From Impatiens glandulifera (taxonomy: Eukaryota; Streptophyta; Magnoliopsida; Ericales; Balsaminaceae), in NCBI RefSeq assembly GCF_907164915.1, contig NC_061866.1, positions 39,930,320 through 39,994,319 on the forward strand: a stretch of 64,000 nucleotides of DNA. Reading direction: 5' to 3'. Each line of letters opens with the position of its first letter. Within the stretch, counting starts at the first letter, position 1. Position numbers and translations under genes: made by a program. Shown here in pieces: positions 1 through 12,030 of the stretch. Below the pieces are notes generated by a model, which did no database searches, was not told the DNA's origin, and worked only from the letters and a program-made list of their open reading frames with translations.

Positions 1-384
1 ATGCGTTGAATGTTAGAGTGAAATAACAACCGAAACTACTCTGATGTTACTCATGAATGTTGAAATCCATCTAACGATGGGATGACAATGTGTTGATTAA
101 ATAACCAGAAAAAATTACCATATGATTGGATTAAAACAAAAAATAAATATATGGACATTGACTGCTAGGGTAAAACAACTTAGAGGATATGATAGTCGGA
201 GAAAAAAAAGTATCAACAAAAATATTTAAAGGAAAAAATATTATTAAAAAATATAATATAGTAATAAATTTATGAGAGCCCACCATCAAAAACTAAAGTA
301 TCTATTGATGGAGGCAGCGAAAGACTATGACTTGGTGTGCTTAAGAACGAAAACAATGCTCTAATACAATGTTAGGACGAAGAG

Positions 385-540
385 ATTATTTTGTTTCTAG
401 CTTAGCAGCAATAGGAGGTGAATATTAACCTTAAGTTCTTAGGTTCGAGCCCGTCAGACGACAAGTTATGCACTTGCTTAAATGAATAAGTGTGTTTGCG
501 GGCTACATACTTAATTTGTTGTCCCATTTTTTTAGAATAA
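385..540 (+). mobile_element. tRNA-derived SINE
   Basis: A box-A-like stretch (TAGCTTAGCAG) begins at 398 and a clean box B (GGTTCGAGCCC) lies at 442-452, the internal RNA polymerase III promoter of tRNA-derived SINEs. The body continues through a GTTTGCGGGCTA motif that recurs near 6200 and, degraded, near 11970, so this is a repeat family and not a tRNA gene. No cloverleaf can be folded. Both outer ends are approximate. Confidence 0.6.
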
Positions 541-1724
541 AAAGACTTGTATTGGAATATATTTTTTTTGTTAGAATATAGAGAAGAATTGTAGTAATTT
601 TATATAGAATTATATATGTTATGTCTAATATATAAACATTATATTAGACCTATAAAAAAAATAATTTAATAATATAATAATTATATTATCACAATTTATA
701 ATATTATAATAACGTCAAAAAGAATGTCATCATTGAATTAATTTTGGTTCGTTCATACTACTATAGTTGAGCTTAATGTTCATGTCACTAGTTAACAAAA
801 TATCCAAGTCCGTTAAGTTTCTGTTAAATGATGACACTTGAAATTGACATTTCATTTTTTTTATAAATTAATATATATTATATATTTATTTTTATTCACA
901 ATTCTAAATAATAAAATCTTTACATTTTTAGATGCATTAACCAAACAACAAATACATTTTGAGAGGCATTAACAATAATTAACTTTTTTTTAAATTAATA
1001 TATTTTCAACGTTTATTTTATTAACATTATTAAATAAACAAACAACTTTTACCTTCCTCATCTTCTTATTACCCTTATTAACTAAGCAGCCACAAAATAA
1101 ACTAAAAACATACATACATAATATTAATAAAAATCATATAATAACATCATAAATTATATAACAGCAAAATGCATCCTTCCATACATCCTAAATTAAAAAT
1201 ATTGCATTTATTATATACATCTACCCAAATTCATAATACTGCAATCGTTACATACATCTATCCAAATTTAAAAATCTACCTCCTTACAAAAACTTCATAT
1301 ACCAAAACCTATCAATTCACTTAGTAAGCTTGTATTTTCCAAATAATTTTCTTTTTTGTTCATTGACTGTATCTTGTAGTTGTCTAGTTGAAATAGCTGG
1401 TGTACCTCTCCATATCAAGTATGACGGCCTTATATCATGTTGTAATTGAATGACACCAATAATAACTGGTCCACTACTTGCACCTCTACTTCCACCAATT
1501 TTTGCATCTCTATCTCCACCAATTCTTGCATCCCCACCTGAATGTGTAATACATGTACCAATTAATGTAATGATTGATAAAAATTATTATTTTAAAATAT
1601 ACAAACCTAAAATAATATCATAAGTTATAAGTTTCTTAATATTACTCAAAATATTCTAAAGTAGACTAGAGAATTCTCCTTATGAGGATTGATTTTGTGA
1701 AAATGGTTTTTTTAGGATTGGCCT

Positions 1725-2175
1725 TGTGAGAATGATCTTTGTGAGGACTGACCTTGTGAGAATGTTGTTGTGAGGATTGGCCTTATGAGAATGGTCTTTG
1801 TGAGGACTGGCTTTGTGATAATGGTCTTTGTGAGGATTGGCCTTATGAGAATGGTCTTTATGAGGACTGACTTTGTAACCATGGTGGTTGTGGAACTTGT
1901 CCTTATGACCACGGTGGTTGTGGGACTTGTCCTTGAGAAGATTGTCTAAGAGAATTATCCTTGTGAGGATTTCATTTGTGAGATTGGTCTTATAAGAATT
2001 GTCTTTCTTTGTGAGGACTGATCTTGTGAGAATGGTTGTTGTGAGGATTGGCCTGGTAAGAATGGTCTTTGTGAAGACTGGCCTTATGAGAATGGTCTTT
2101 GTGAGGATTGGCCTTATGACCATGGTGGTTGTGGAACTTGTCCTTATGACCATGGTGGTTGTGGGACTTGTCCTT
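1725..2175. repeat. Minisatellite with a unit of about 42 bp
   Basis: Units built on GTGAGGATTGGCCTTATGAG and AATGGTCTTT repeat with small changes. On the minus strand they read as a His/Lys-rich peptide (HKDHSHKANP-like). The array lies between the transposase zinc knuckle and its C-terminal tail, so it began as an expansion within the MULE-1 coding region. A variant unit ending CATGGTGGTTGTGG occurs at both ends of the array. Confidence 0.8.
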
Positions 2176-3068
2176 GTGTGTATGTACATAATCCTATAAT
2201 TTAGACATTAAATTCTTTAAAATTAATATTTGTACATTCAATTACATAAATCATCGCTTGGAAGAGCATTTACAATTCCATTACTAGCTATAGTATTGCA
2301 TCTATTTTTGTTATTCCATTCTTTTCCACAATTAGTGCAATGTATTTTTCTTCCTCTTCTTGACCTTTTTCCATGAGATTATGGTTCTTCAGGAGTTCTC
2401 CTTCTATTTGTCTTTGGCCTACCAAGTGGTCTCTCCTATTTTGATGGTAAAAATTTTCTCTTTAATATCACTTTTCCAAAATTCTGGTCCTCTCCAAGTT
2501 TGTATATCAACCATGTATGCTTTGAGATAAGTATCCTTCTTATACCAATGAGAAATGTAATCTTCACTATTATCACTTGAATGATAAATTGTACAAACAA
2601 TATGTGTACAAGGAATACCTCTTATTCCAAAGTCTACAAGAGCATTTTCCATTGATAAGGTCTACCGTGTGTCTATGATCACCCTGAGTTATTTCATAAC
2701 CAGTACTACCATTGAAATCCATGTGGCATTCGTGATATCTAGATTTACTCAATTCAAGTAGCTTTTTAGCCTTAGGCGATATATTTGGATGTCATTTCTG
2801 AATTGATCTACTCTTCCTTGAAATCCTTTTTGTGGCCATTAACCTGATTATTTCTAACATATTAACAATGGTCGTTTCCCTTGGAATTAGAATCGATGCA
2901 TTAAAAATCTCACATGTTGTTTTCAATTACATCACATTTGGGTATCTCTCGGATAAAGGCATGTTTCTTCCGGAACATAAATAACTCTTCTTGCAGAACC
3001 CTCTATTAGTTGATCCAACTTTAGAATATTGGCATCTAGTTGTTCTAGATATGTTGATTTTGCACAAG

Positions 3069-3226
3069 CCCAAATATGTAATTTAATATCAGTGTCTTTG
3101 CATTTCTTTGACCAGTTAACATACTAGTGCCTCGCGCAAAACCTATGCCCAAATATGTAATTTAAGATCAGTGTCTTTGCATTTCTTTGACCAGTTAACA
3201 TACTAGTGCCTCGCGCAAAACCTATG
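3069..3226. repeat. 79-bp tandem duplication inside MULE-1
   Basis: Two copies, beginning at 3069 and 3148, both start CCCAAATATGTAATTTAA and end AAAACCTATG. Only one or two bases differ, so the duplication is younger than the decay of the surrounding transposase. Confidence 0.85.
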
Positions 3227-5385
3227 ATAAGCTTCGTGAAAAACATATTTAACAGCTGTGATTAGTCTCTATAATTATCGGAAAGTAATAAGTAGCCAAT
3301 AAGTAACCAAAATATAATAAAACGATGTAATGACAAGTAAAAGAAATACGAAATATTACATTTTGCATGTCTGAGATAATTGTCAAACCAACACCCAAGA
3401 AACCATCACCAATGTCTTTCATCAATAGTTCAAAAAATCATCTCCATGACCCGTATTCTCATATTCTACCACAAACTAGGCAATCGAGTACATCTAGTTG
3501 TTGTCATCTCGACCAATGGCGGATAACAACTCTCCCTTACAAACGATACTCGTCAACTCTAATAATTGGTCTACATCCAGACAAAAAATCATTCTTGCAA
3601 ACATCAAAAGAAACATAAAATCTTTTGAAAGTTAATTCATTAGTCTCTTCATCTCTTTTTACCTTCCACTCAACTAATGATCCCGGATTACTCAATTTAA
3701 TTTCTTCGGCATATCTCCACAAAGAATTGTACTAAAGTAAATGGTCTTCTTTAATTTTTTTCAACAATTAATTATTTTGCTCTCCTAACCATTGATTGAG
3801 TAACATCAACATGCAATTATATCTTGCATAATTCTTTGAGCACTTTAAGTTTAATAGTAGGTTATATTGTAAGAAAAATTTCAAATTTTTTTACCTCCAT
3901 GATATATATGCATCTTATAATCATTCCATCTGAAAAAATTATGAATGAAAGAAGTATGAATACAAATCTAAAATAGGGAAACATCAAAATAAATGTTCTT
4001 CAAGATATGTTATTTTTAATGAAAGAATCTTCCTTTTCAGAAAGAAAAAAAAGTTAAAGAAAAAAGGAGAAATCTAACAACTGTGGTTCATTCACCAATA
4101 GGCCCTATGAACAAACAACTAACTAAAATAAAATGCTAATGTTAAACCAATTGAATATGCTAAGGTTTGCATGCATCCTTTACTTATTTAAGAAGTTGTC
4201 ATATACGATTCTTATAAAAACAAGACTTCTTTAAGTGATTAGGCTAACCCAAATTCATTTAGTGTCTATTATATTTAGGCATCATTTGAAACTTTAGCAG
4301 GCGTAAGAAGATTGGATTTCTTCCCACATGTGATTGATACCCATTTCCTAATATGCATATAAAGATTATTATCTCTTAGAGTTTCAAATGTTATGGAAGA
4401 CATCAATTTACAAAGAAAGATATAAAAAAATAGATATGGGTCAGTTAGGAAGGTTAAACGATTTCTAACAAGTTATGAGAACTTTAACATACTCCATTTG
4501 TCCCACTTTATGTGATTCCTTTGACCAAAATATATAGTGTTTTTATCAAAATTATTCACTTAAAGTGTCTTTAAAACATAACCATTGGATTGTAATTTCT
4601 CTTCCAAAGGGAAAAATGTCATCACAATTAAAGAAAAACAGATGAAGAAGATTTGTAAACTTCATTAAATGTCATCACCGTTCATTGTGAACTTTGTTTG
4701 AGACTAGTTGAAGTAGGAAGGCAGAGTTGAAGTCTCGAGGCTCGGCTAAACGTCAAGGTTCGTCATGGTAGGGTTTTGAGATTTGACACGACGAGGCTTC
4801 AAGGTTATGCAATGAGAAATATCCAAGAATCTCTCGTGAAATACAATCTTGGTTCTGAAATCAAAATCTCCTCTCCCATTGCCCTCAATGTTCTCTCCAA
4901 CTCGTACACGTCTTCTATCAATTCCTTTCGATTCAAACTTATCTAACCCGCCGTAAAACCACTACTCCAATTCCTCATAAATTCCTTAAAGAAACTGAAT
5001 CCTTATAGAACAATAATATTGGGCTTAGTGAATTAGGGCAAAATGTAGAAGAGAGAAATTGTTAATGCCTCTCAAAATGTAAAAATTTTATTATTTAGAA
5101 TTATAAATAAAAATATAATATATATTAATTAAACAAAATTGACATGTCAATCGCATGTGTCATCTCATTTAACAAAATACTTAACGGGCTTGGATGTTTT
5201 GTCAAGTGACATAAATGAACATTAAGCTCAGCTACAGTGATATAAACGAACAAAAATTAATTCAATGATATACGTGAATATTTTGTTATAATTCGATGAT
5301 AAAACTGACATTCTTACTTAATAATATATTATCTTATATTGTTATATATATAACAATGGTAAATATGTTCCAATTGTATGGGAGA

Positions 5386-5643
5386 ATTGTTTGTTCTTCC
5401 TTAGAACAGTCACAACAACATTATCATTCCATAGCAACCAAATGCCACCACTTCATCCAGTGGCTTCCATTCCACTCTATGTGATCTCGAAAAGCCCATT
5501 TTTTATAACTCTATCTGTTTGACACTAGATATTTTGGTCTCTACCAAGACTAGAATGTGAGGTTTATTAATAGACACATAGCTTCTCAGAATACGTAGAA
5601 AGCGAGAATTTTCAGCTCCTCGGCAATTCCATGTAAAAATACG
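5386..5643 (-). pseudogene. LINE ORF2 endonuclease fragment
   Basis: The minus strand from 5643 reads FTWNCRGAENSRFL, then INKPHILVLVETKI, then after one stop KMGFSRSHRVE. This is the N-terminal region of the apurinic-like endonuclease of plant L1-type LINEs: WNCRG is the first conserved block and LVETKI the second with its catalytic Glu. At least two stops interrupt it and no reverse transcriptase follows, because the MULE-1 end lies immediately beyond. Probably a LINE truncated by, or next to, the MULE insertion. Confidence 0.7.
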
Positions 5644-6108
5644 GATTTATAATTGTAGTAGGTCAGGTGTACCATGCTTTCAAATATTATTAAAGTTGTA
5701 AAGTAATACTTTGTTGACGGAGTTTGATTTATTAAATTGTAGGACTATAACACAAATTTCATAGTAAAATAACCCGAATGTGATCCATGATGGTAACTGA
5801 AATTCCAACACCTAAACGGAAGAAATTCTTTTTGTTTGAAGAAGTTGAATGGTGTTATTCTTTGCTTATTCTATAGAAAATGTTATCAAAGCATTATGTC
5901 TACTTTTTTATGGAGCTAGCGATCTTCATGCAAACCTAACATATAAAGAAAATAAAGTGATAATAAAACTTTTTTTTCTTCTTTTTTCTTCTAAAATGTT
6001 TGGTATATATGATTTTGAATGATTTGACCACACAGACGCTATCAAAAATAGCCATCTAGGTATATTTGAAAGCCATAGATAGTCTTCCAAGAAAAAATAC
6101 TCTTTTAT

Positions 6109-6378
6109 GGGCTAGTTTGATTCAGCTTATTCTTAGCTTATTGACGCCAGCTTATTCTCAGGTACGTTTGATATGATTTTAGCTTATTTAATCGTTAAGA
6201 TTGGATATGTTTGCGGGCTATGTACTTAATCCGCGGGGATTAGTCGCACTCCATAGGAGCAGCGGAACCCAGCGTTCTCAAAAAAAATAAAAATAAAAAA
6301 TAAAAAGATTGAGTATGTTTGATTCAGTTTATACGCTCAACTTATTTATTTTTTTATATTTATAATATTATTTAATAA

Positions 6379-6411
<33 letters not shown>

Positions 6412-7254
6412 ATGTTATATATATTTTATTAATTTTATTTTAAATATTAATAGATGATTTAAATTAAAAAATAAATTATATTTCAAAATAAATTATATTA
6501 ATATATTAATTTTTATAAGTTTTTTTTAATATATAATTTCAAATATTAATAAATGACTTAAATTAAAAAAGTAATATATTCTAAAATAAATTATATGAAT
6601 AAAAAAAATTATTATTATTATTATATATATTTTTCACATTTTCATACTTTACCCCAATCTAATCTTTTTCATTTATTTTTGAGTTCTCTTCGTATTATCC
6701 TTCATTTCAATTGTAATTCGATATTTTTAAATAATTAAGGCTAGATTAATTTCTAAAATTATAATTATAAATAAAAAAATCATAATATTTTTATATTTTA
6801 TATTTTGCTTAATTATTTTATATATTAAGATACATATATTATAAATAATAAATAAAAATATATTTAAATGTATGTTTTTTTATTATAATAATTTTATATA
6901 AATATATAAAAATATTACAAATATATGGAATAGATGAAAGAATGAATAAAATGATTAGGGAGAGATTAAATTAATGAGAGAGAATGAATAAAATGATTAT
7001 AAATGAATGAAATAGATGTGAGAGAATGAATAAAAAAATATTTAAAATTGATGAGAGAGAAAAACGTTGTGATTATAATTTTAAACGCAGGATTATAATC
7101 TTAAACGCTGAAGAGGGGTAGAGAGAAATTTGAGTTTAAACACAAAAGTGTGTTTGATTATAATTTTTGCGTGAGCTTACTACACAAAAATATTGTAACA
7201 GCTTATTATGCCGACGCCAATAAACTGCTTATAAACGTTAAATCAAACATGCCC
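6109..7254. mobile_element. Tourist/Harbinger-like MITE
   Basis: The left end GGGCTAGTTTGATTCAGC matches the inverse of the right end, which read from the minus strand is GGGCATGTTTGATTTAAC. GACGCCAGCTTATT near 6145 mirrors GCTTATTATGCCGACGCC near 7201. The trinucleotide TAT directly flanks both ends (6106-6108 and 7255-7257), as expected for a 3-bp target duplication. The interior is AT-rich with no coding capacity and contains a SINE fragment. The interval 5644-6108 just outside the left end shows no recognisable gene. Confidence 0.6.
6190..6300 (+). mobile_element. SINE 3' fragment
   Basis: The segment with TGTTTGCGGGCTATGTACTT followed by GGGGATTAGTCGCACTCC and an A-rich tail is the 3' part of the same SINE family seen at 385-540 and 11870-12030. 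The promoter half is missing. It lies inside the MITE at 6109-7254. Confidence 0.5.
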
Positions 7255-8144
7255 TATATTTGCAGTGTCTCCAATAAAAACAACATTACCAGAGAAACAT
7301 ATGCTTTCTCCACACCCATCCTAAATGTCCTCTCAGGTATGGTTTCAGTTTTAATATTTTTCGTATTTTTTTTATATAAGATAGTTTTTTTTTCACCGTG
7401 ACTTGTTTGTTTCAATTTAAACATGACACATTTTTGTTAACGATTTTCCTCACATTAAATTTTTTAGTACAAACTGTAGTTCTCACAAACAATTTAGCTA
7501 GAATTGATTATTGTTCCTCTAGAACACTTTTAATTATTAATGAGATATTATGCATCCAATTTTTGTTATTTATAAACAAATCCTAATAATTTTTACGCTT
7601 TGTTTTGTATCATTGAATTGAAAAAAAAAAAGTATTAGTATTATTTTTCATTAAAATTAAATAAACAATTTTATCTCTATAGCTAGTGATTATTTTAATT
7701 GAAAGTTTTAACATTATACAATTAACTTATTATTTTAAATTTACAAATGTGTGTTGATATAAATGGTGATAAATTTTTGCGTAGTAAATAAGTAATTTTT
7801 TATAATATTCAAAATTAAGCTAATTGAAAATTTGGTCGATTTTCCTTCTAATAACAAATTAATAAATTTTCAATATTTATTTATGAATCTAAAATTGAGA
7901 AATGAAACTCTTTTGTTCTTCAAATATGCATGACATTTAATTGTATAAACATATAAAAATAACAAATATAGGATAGTCCTACTTACCTAAGTTAACGGGT
8001 CAATTATTATTTGTCTATTTATTAATTTTATATTTATCTATATAGTTGTTGATTATTAAATAAATTATTCTATAGTCATTCTTCTTCTCTTAAATTTTAA
8101 TACATGTTTATAGAAACGTGTTAAATTAAAATGATAAATAAATT
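7255..8144. other. AT-rich intergenic DNA
   Basis: I see no gene, RNA or repeat border here. The short open frames at 7150-7586 lack homology signals and follow AT-rich composition. The last ten bases (8135-8144) are the left target duplication of the next element. Confidence 0.6.
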
Positions 8145-9234
8145 GGAAAGAACACCAATTTTACCCACCAAGTTATAAAAATTTGTCAAATTTACTTATT
8201 AAGTATCAAAATTCCATTTATATATATGAATTTGTTAAAAAGTGTCAAATATATTTAAAATAACAGAAATGTTAAACGGTGTTAAAATTTTTGCCACATA
8301 TAATATCCACATATTTTTTATATTTTTAAATTGACATTACTTTAATTATTTTTTATTCAAACAAAACATTAAAATCTTTTCTTATTTATTTTCTCTCTTT
8401 ACCCTCACAACTTACCATTTTCTTAAATATTTATCTCTTCATTTCTCCATCTATGAGTAATTTTATTATTAATAATAATATTTAATGGATTAATAATAAA
8501 AATTGTTCTAAAAAGTAACAAGTTATTAAGACTTCGCCACAGCGCTGGCAATTTAGGATTCGGCCAACAAAGACTTCCCCACAACATTGACAATTTAAGA
8601 TTTGATCAATCAATGTTTCAACCAATGACGATGATAGTGTAAGGTTTAACTGAGAAAGACTTGGATTTGGGAGTTACGTCTTGGAGCTGATAAAGTTTAA
8701 CAGGGTGAGTATTATGAAAACTAAAATTAAAACAAGTCGGTTAAGGGAGATTTTACCTTGATTCGGCATTGTCCGCTAATTGCGACAATGATTTAGGATT
8801 CGACTAATGAAGATTTTGACCACAATGTCTATGATTTAGGAATCGGCCAACAAAAACTTCCACCAACGAGGATGACTGTTTAAAGTTCAGTTAGGGAGCA
8901 CTTGGAGGTTAGAAGAATATAAAAATCTGAAAGAACTTGGGTTAATCAAAGAGAGAAAAGTTAGAAAAAAAATGGGGAGTTGTGGAGGAATGAGAGAGAA
9001 AGTAAAAATAAGTTTTGTTTGAATGGAAAAATAATTAAAAGTAATGTCAATTTAAAAAATAAAATAGGTGGATATTAAATGTGACCAAATTTTTGATGCC
9101 GTTTAATATTTCTGTTATTTTAAACATATTTGATATTTTTTTGACAAGTTCATACATATAAATAGAATTTTGATACTTAATAAATAAATTTGGCACATTC
9201 CTACAACTTGGTGTGTAAAATTGACATTCTTCCC
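8145..9234. mobile_element. Fold-back MULE-type element, non-autonomous
   Basis: The two ends are inverted copies of each other over about 300 bp (8145-8450 and 8940-9234), with ACCAAGTT, TATTAAGTATCAAAATTC and TTCAAACAAAAC occurring in the same order in both arms. A perfect 10-bp duplication, TAAATAAATT, lies at 8135-8144 and 9235-9244, the size made by Mutator-like transposases. The middle (8450-8940) has no coding potential. The tip GGGAAGAATGTCA of the right end resembles MULE-1. Confidence 0.8.
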
Positions 9235-9289
9235 TAAATAAATTCTATTTTATATGTCATAAATTTAAAATTATACGTGTTAATGAAAG

Positions 9290-10340
9290 TATTGTTAAGG
9301 TATTTATTTTCCGATTTAGAATATATATATTCTTCTAGATCTCGTCAATCCCTCTTGTGACTTTCTTTATCTAAATAAATAATATTGTTATTTGTTGTTA
9401 TCCATATCATGACTTAGGTCATTTTGGTTAAGTATATATATTCTTTTTACCTAGCATGGTAAGGTTTATTATTGTATTGGAATAGTCTTGTTGGAATCGG
9501 TGATCATAGCTAGTTATTTGATTTTGGTTTGGAAAACCATTCCATGGATCCTCTCATGTATTTGGGTTCAATTATTATTATTTTTTTTAACATTTAAGGT
9601 GGGCTTAAAAAATAACGAGAAAAAATTAAAAAAAAAAACAAGTATATATAAAAGTAAGTTTTACTGTTTTTTTAATAATTAGATAGAAAAAAATAGTGAA
9701 TTATATTAAAAAATTTCAAGAAATTAAGGGTAATGTCATATTTCTATCATAAAAAAATGTTTTTTTTTTCGGGGTGGACTTCAGACCATTCGAGCCCCTA
9801 CATAGATCTGTCCCTACTTACAAGGAGAATGTTTTAGCTTGTTTGTTTGTTTTTTATTTTATTTTATTTATTTATCTATGGAAATATCAAATAGACTATT
9901 CCTGCTATTTTAAGTTAACTAGTTCAATCCTATATACCAATGTTGTCTATTTACTTTTTATTTTATTTTATTTTTATACCTATAATGTTGTTGATTAAGA
10001 AAATATTATTATTAACCACTCTTCCTAAAGTATTGTTAGGTCATTTCTTTTCTTCTAGATCTGGTTAGTCTTTTCGACGATTTTCTTTACGTCGGACAAA
10101 CTTAACAAATATTAATCGTATTTAAATTAACAAATATTGTTATTCCAACTTAACAAATATTAATCGTATTTAAATTAACAAGTATTGTTAGTTGCTGTTA
10201 TTCAAATTGGATTTAGGTAATTGTCGTTAAGTATATTCTTTTTCACTAAGATTGGTATGTTTTATAATTGTTGGTCTTCTTCATTTATTTGTTTTTGGTT
10301 AGAAAACCCTTAAAAAAAAACATCTTATGTATTGTTTCAA
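9290..10340. repeat. Diverged direct duplication upstream of the F-box gene
   Basis: The segment 9290-9600 (AAGTATTGTTAAGG, TTCTTCTAGATCT, GGTTAAGTATATA, then a TTTTTGGTTTGGAAAACC-like block) is repeated in the same order at about 10028-10370 with many differences. The second copy has its own internal duplication of AACTTAACAAATATTAATCG near 10107 and 10147. No coding sequence is evident. The second copy ends about 200 bp before the F-box gene and so forms its upstream region. Confidence 0.6.
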
Positions 10341-10571
10341 TTTTTATTTTATTTTTTTAGTATTTTTATATAAGTTAGTTTCGTGGCATGTATGTAAAGT
10401 AGCTATCTTCTTTGAATTTATTTTTTTTGTTTTAAATTTAATATAATTTATTTATTTTTTGTTTGGTTGTTTTTAAGTTGAATGTTTTTAACAAATGTTA
10501 GGAGCCGGATCTAGATTTGAGGAAAGCAATAGATATAAAAGAGTTTCAAGCATTTGGCTAAGGAAGCAAAG

Positions 10572-11762
10572 ATGGAAGAACAGGCTCTAAACCCTAAGAA
10601 GACCGAGAAAACGGACGAAGGTGTGGGCGGCGCTTCTCCTTCAATCGACCAAGTACCAAACCACATTCTCGCCGATATCCTTTCTCGTCTTCCGATCAAA
10701 TCCCTCATACAGTGCAGGAGCGTCTGCAAATCCTTTCTCTATCTGATCTCTGCAGATCCCGGTTTCCGCTCCTTGCACCTCTCAAGATCCACTCCCGAAC
10801 TCCTACTCTACCATTTCAGATCGAAAAAGATGATTCTCTTCGATTCCGACGCCGACCAAGCACACCTGCTCCCTCCCCGTTTCGACCGTCCTTACGATAT
10901 GACCATCGTGAACTCGTGCCGCGGTCTGCTCTGTCTCCGCTCACTGCGTACCTCCTTTCCCTTTTACGTCTTTAATCCCATCTCTATGGAATTCACTCTA
11001 ATCCCAAATCCCATGCCGATCGAGAGTAAAGACTCTGTTTCTTTGATGGTCGGATTCGGGTACAGTCCCAAGTCCGATAAATACAAGCTTATAAGGGTAT
11101 CAAAGTCTAGCGATTCAACAGGTAAAAACTGTTTCCATACCGACATTTACACTATCGGACCACCTTCTTCTTCTTCTTGGAGGAGAATTGAAGATGCTCC
11201 AATACACGAGATTACACGGTGTTTTTCAACGTTCCTTGATGGACGTTTATATTGGATAATGGATGATGTAGCAGGAGGATTTATCTATTGTTATGGGTTC
11301 ATGATTTATTTCGATTTTGATAGTGAAACATTCGGAACATCAAAATTGCCGCCTCCTTTTGACACCACCCGAGATAGAAATCCTGTGAGAGTGGTTAACT
11401 TTGACGTGTTTCAAGGTATGTTGAGATTAAGTGTATTGACACTAAATCCTAGCATACTTACATTAGGTCCTTCATCTGATTGCGGAACCAACACCCACAT
11501 TTGGGTTATGAAGGGGTTCGGGGTTGATGAATCTTGGTGCTTAGAAGAGCTTGCCTTTTCATTTCCTGGCAAGTATTTAAACAATAATAAGTCTGAGGCA
11601 TTGATTTATTCAACTGGTTATTTAAGGGTTACATACAGCCAGATTGAGAAGAAGATTGTTTATGGTATATTATCACCACTCTCTCATGTTCCTATCCTGC
11701 TGCCCCTCAAGGAATTACTGATAGGAGTTGAAGTCCATCTCCTAAAGTCAACTCAAAGGTAA
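10572..11762 (+). CDS. F-box protein (F-box-associated domain family)
   Basis: This 396-residue protein is probably the substrate-recognition subunit of an SCF ubiquitin ligase. After an acidic/basic lead comes the F-box at about residues 28-70 (VPNHILADILSRLPIKSLIQ, then CRSVCKSF), which would bind the SKP1/ASK adaptor. The rest resembles the F-box-associated beta-propeller-like region, with the hallmarks SCRGLLCL, YVFNPISMEF, VGFGYSPKSDKYKLIRV and a late HIWVMKGFGVDESW. The first true ATG is at 10572; the open frame extends upstream only through a TTG. It is a single uninterrupted exon, usual for this family, and its GC content is clearly above that of its surroundings. The substrate cannot be deduced. 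Confidence 0.9.
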   Translation: MEEQALNPKKTEKTDEGVGGASPSIDQVPNHILADILSRLPIKSLIQCRSVCKSFLYLISADPGFRSLHLSRSTPELLLYHFRSKKMILFDSDADQAHLLPPRFDRPYDMTIVNSCRGLLCLRSLRTSFPFYVFNPISMEFTLIPNPMPIESKDSVSLMVGFGYSPKSDKYKLIRVSKSSDSTGKNCFHTDIYTIGPPSSSSWRRIEDAPIHEITRCFSTFLDGRLYWIMDDVAGGFIYCYGFMIYFDFDSETFGTSKLPPPFDTTRDRNPVRVVNFDVFQGMLRLSVLTLNPSILTLGPSSDCGTNTHIWVMKGFGVDESWCLEELAFSFPGKYLNNNKSEALIYSTGYLRVTYSQIEKKIVYGILSPLSHVPILLPLKELLIGVEVHLLKSTQR

Positions 11763-11869
11763 TTTAATTTCATTCTCTTATATATAAGAAATTGTCCATA
11801 GAAGAAGATTTGAATCTAATATGTTGTTGTCTCTCTTTATATTGGATACAATATTATAATCATGTCATC

Positions 11870-12030
11870 CCTCTTATAGCCTAGCTGCTACGATTGAATT
11901 TCCCACCCCTCTTTAAGGTTCAAGTTCTACACCTAATTAAATGCACCTAATTAAATAATTAAGTAGGTTAGCGGGTTATTTGTTTAACTTGCGAGAATTA
12001 CTCACACTCTATAGGCATTCTCAAAAGATA
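11870..12030 (+). mobile_element. tRNA-derived SINE copy
   Basis: Box A-like TAGCCTAGCTGC at 11878 and box B-like GGTTCAAGTTC near 11918 are followed by GGTTAGCGGGTTATTTG and ACTCACACTCTATAGG, which parallel the SINE fragment at 6190-6300. It sits just after the F-box stop codon and could form part of its 3' untranslated region. Confidence 0.5.

Larger units (their letters stand above)
1319..3722 (-). pseudogene. MULE-1 transposase remnant (MuDR type)
   Basis: Reading the minus strand from 3722, an N-terminal piece contains GCRPIIRVD, the start of the MULE transposase core around the first catalytic Asp. It decays into stops after GELLSAIGRDDNN. A second block at 2419-2652 carries the SWIM-type region (GIPCTHIVCTIYH) followed by YISHWYKKDTYLKAY, typical of the transposase C-terminus. 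A degenerate knuckle CTNCGKEWNNKNRC follows near 2320. The reading then passes through His/Lys-rich repeats and ends in a conserved-looking tail, RPSYLIWRGTPAIS...KLTK, with its stop at 1319-1321. Several stops and frameshifts mean it cannot be active. The strand and domain order are clear; exon limits are not. Confidence 0.72.
720..5316. mobile_element. Mutator-like element MULE-1 with long terminal inverted repeats
   Basis: About 260 bp at 721-985 reappears inverted at about 5050-5316. Both arms run from AGAATGTCA at the outer end through GAGCTTAATGTTCAT to GAGAGGCATTAACAA inside; the right arm has about 36 bp more near its tip. Between them lies a decayed Mutator-type transposase on the minus strand. 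I could not fix the exact termini or a target duplication. The same tip motif (AAGAATGTCA) is found on the fold-back element at 8145-9234, so the two probably belong to one family. The stretch 3730-5050 between transposase and right arm shows no gene; a CTCCATTTGTCCC motif typical of MITE ends is seen near 4493. Confidence 0.75.

Noticed and set aside
442..452. A nuclear tRNA gene around the box B at 442
   Set aside because: No acceptor stem or cloverleaf can be drawn, and the body recurs as a SINE.
10554..10571. F-box protein starting at 10554
   Set aside because: That position is TTG. The first ATG in the frame is at 10572.
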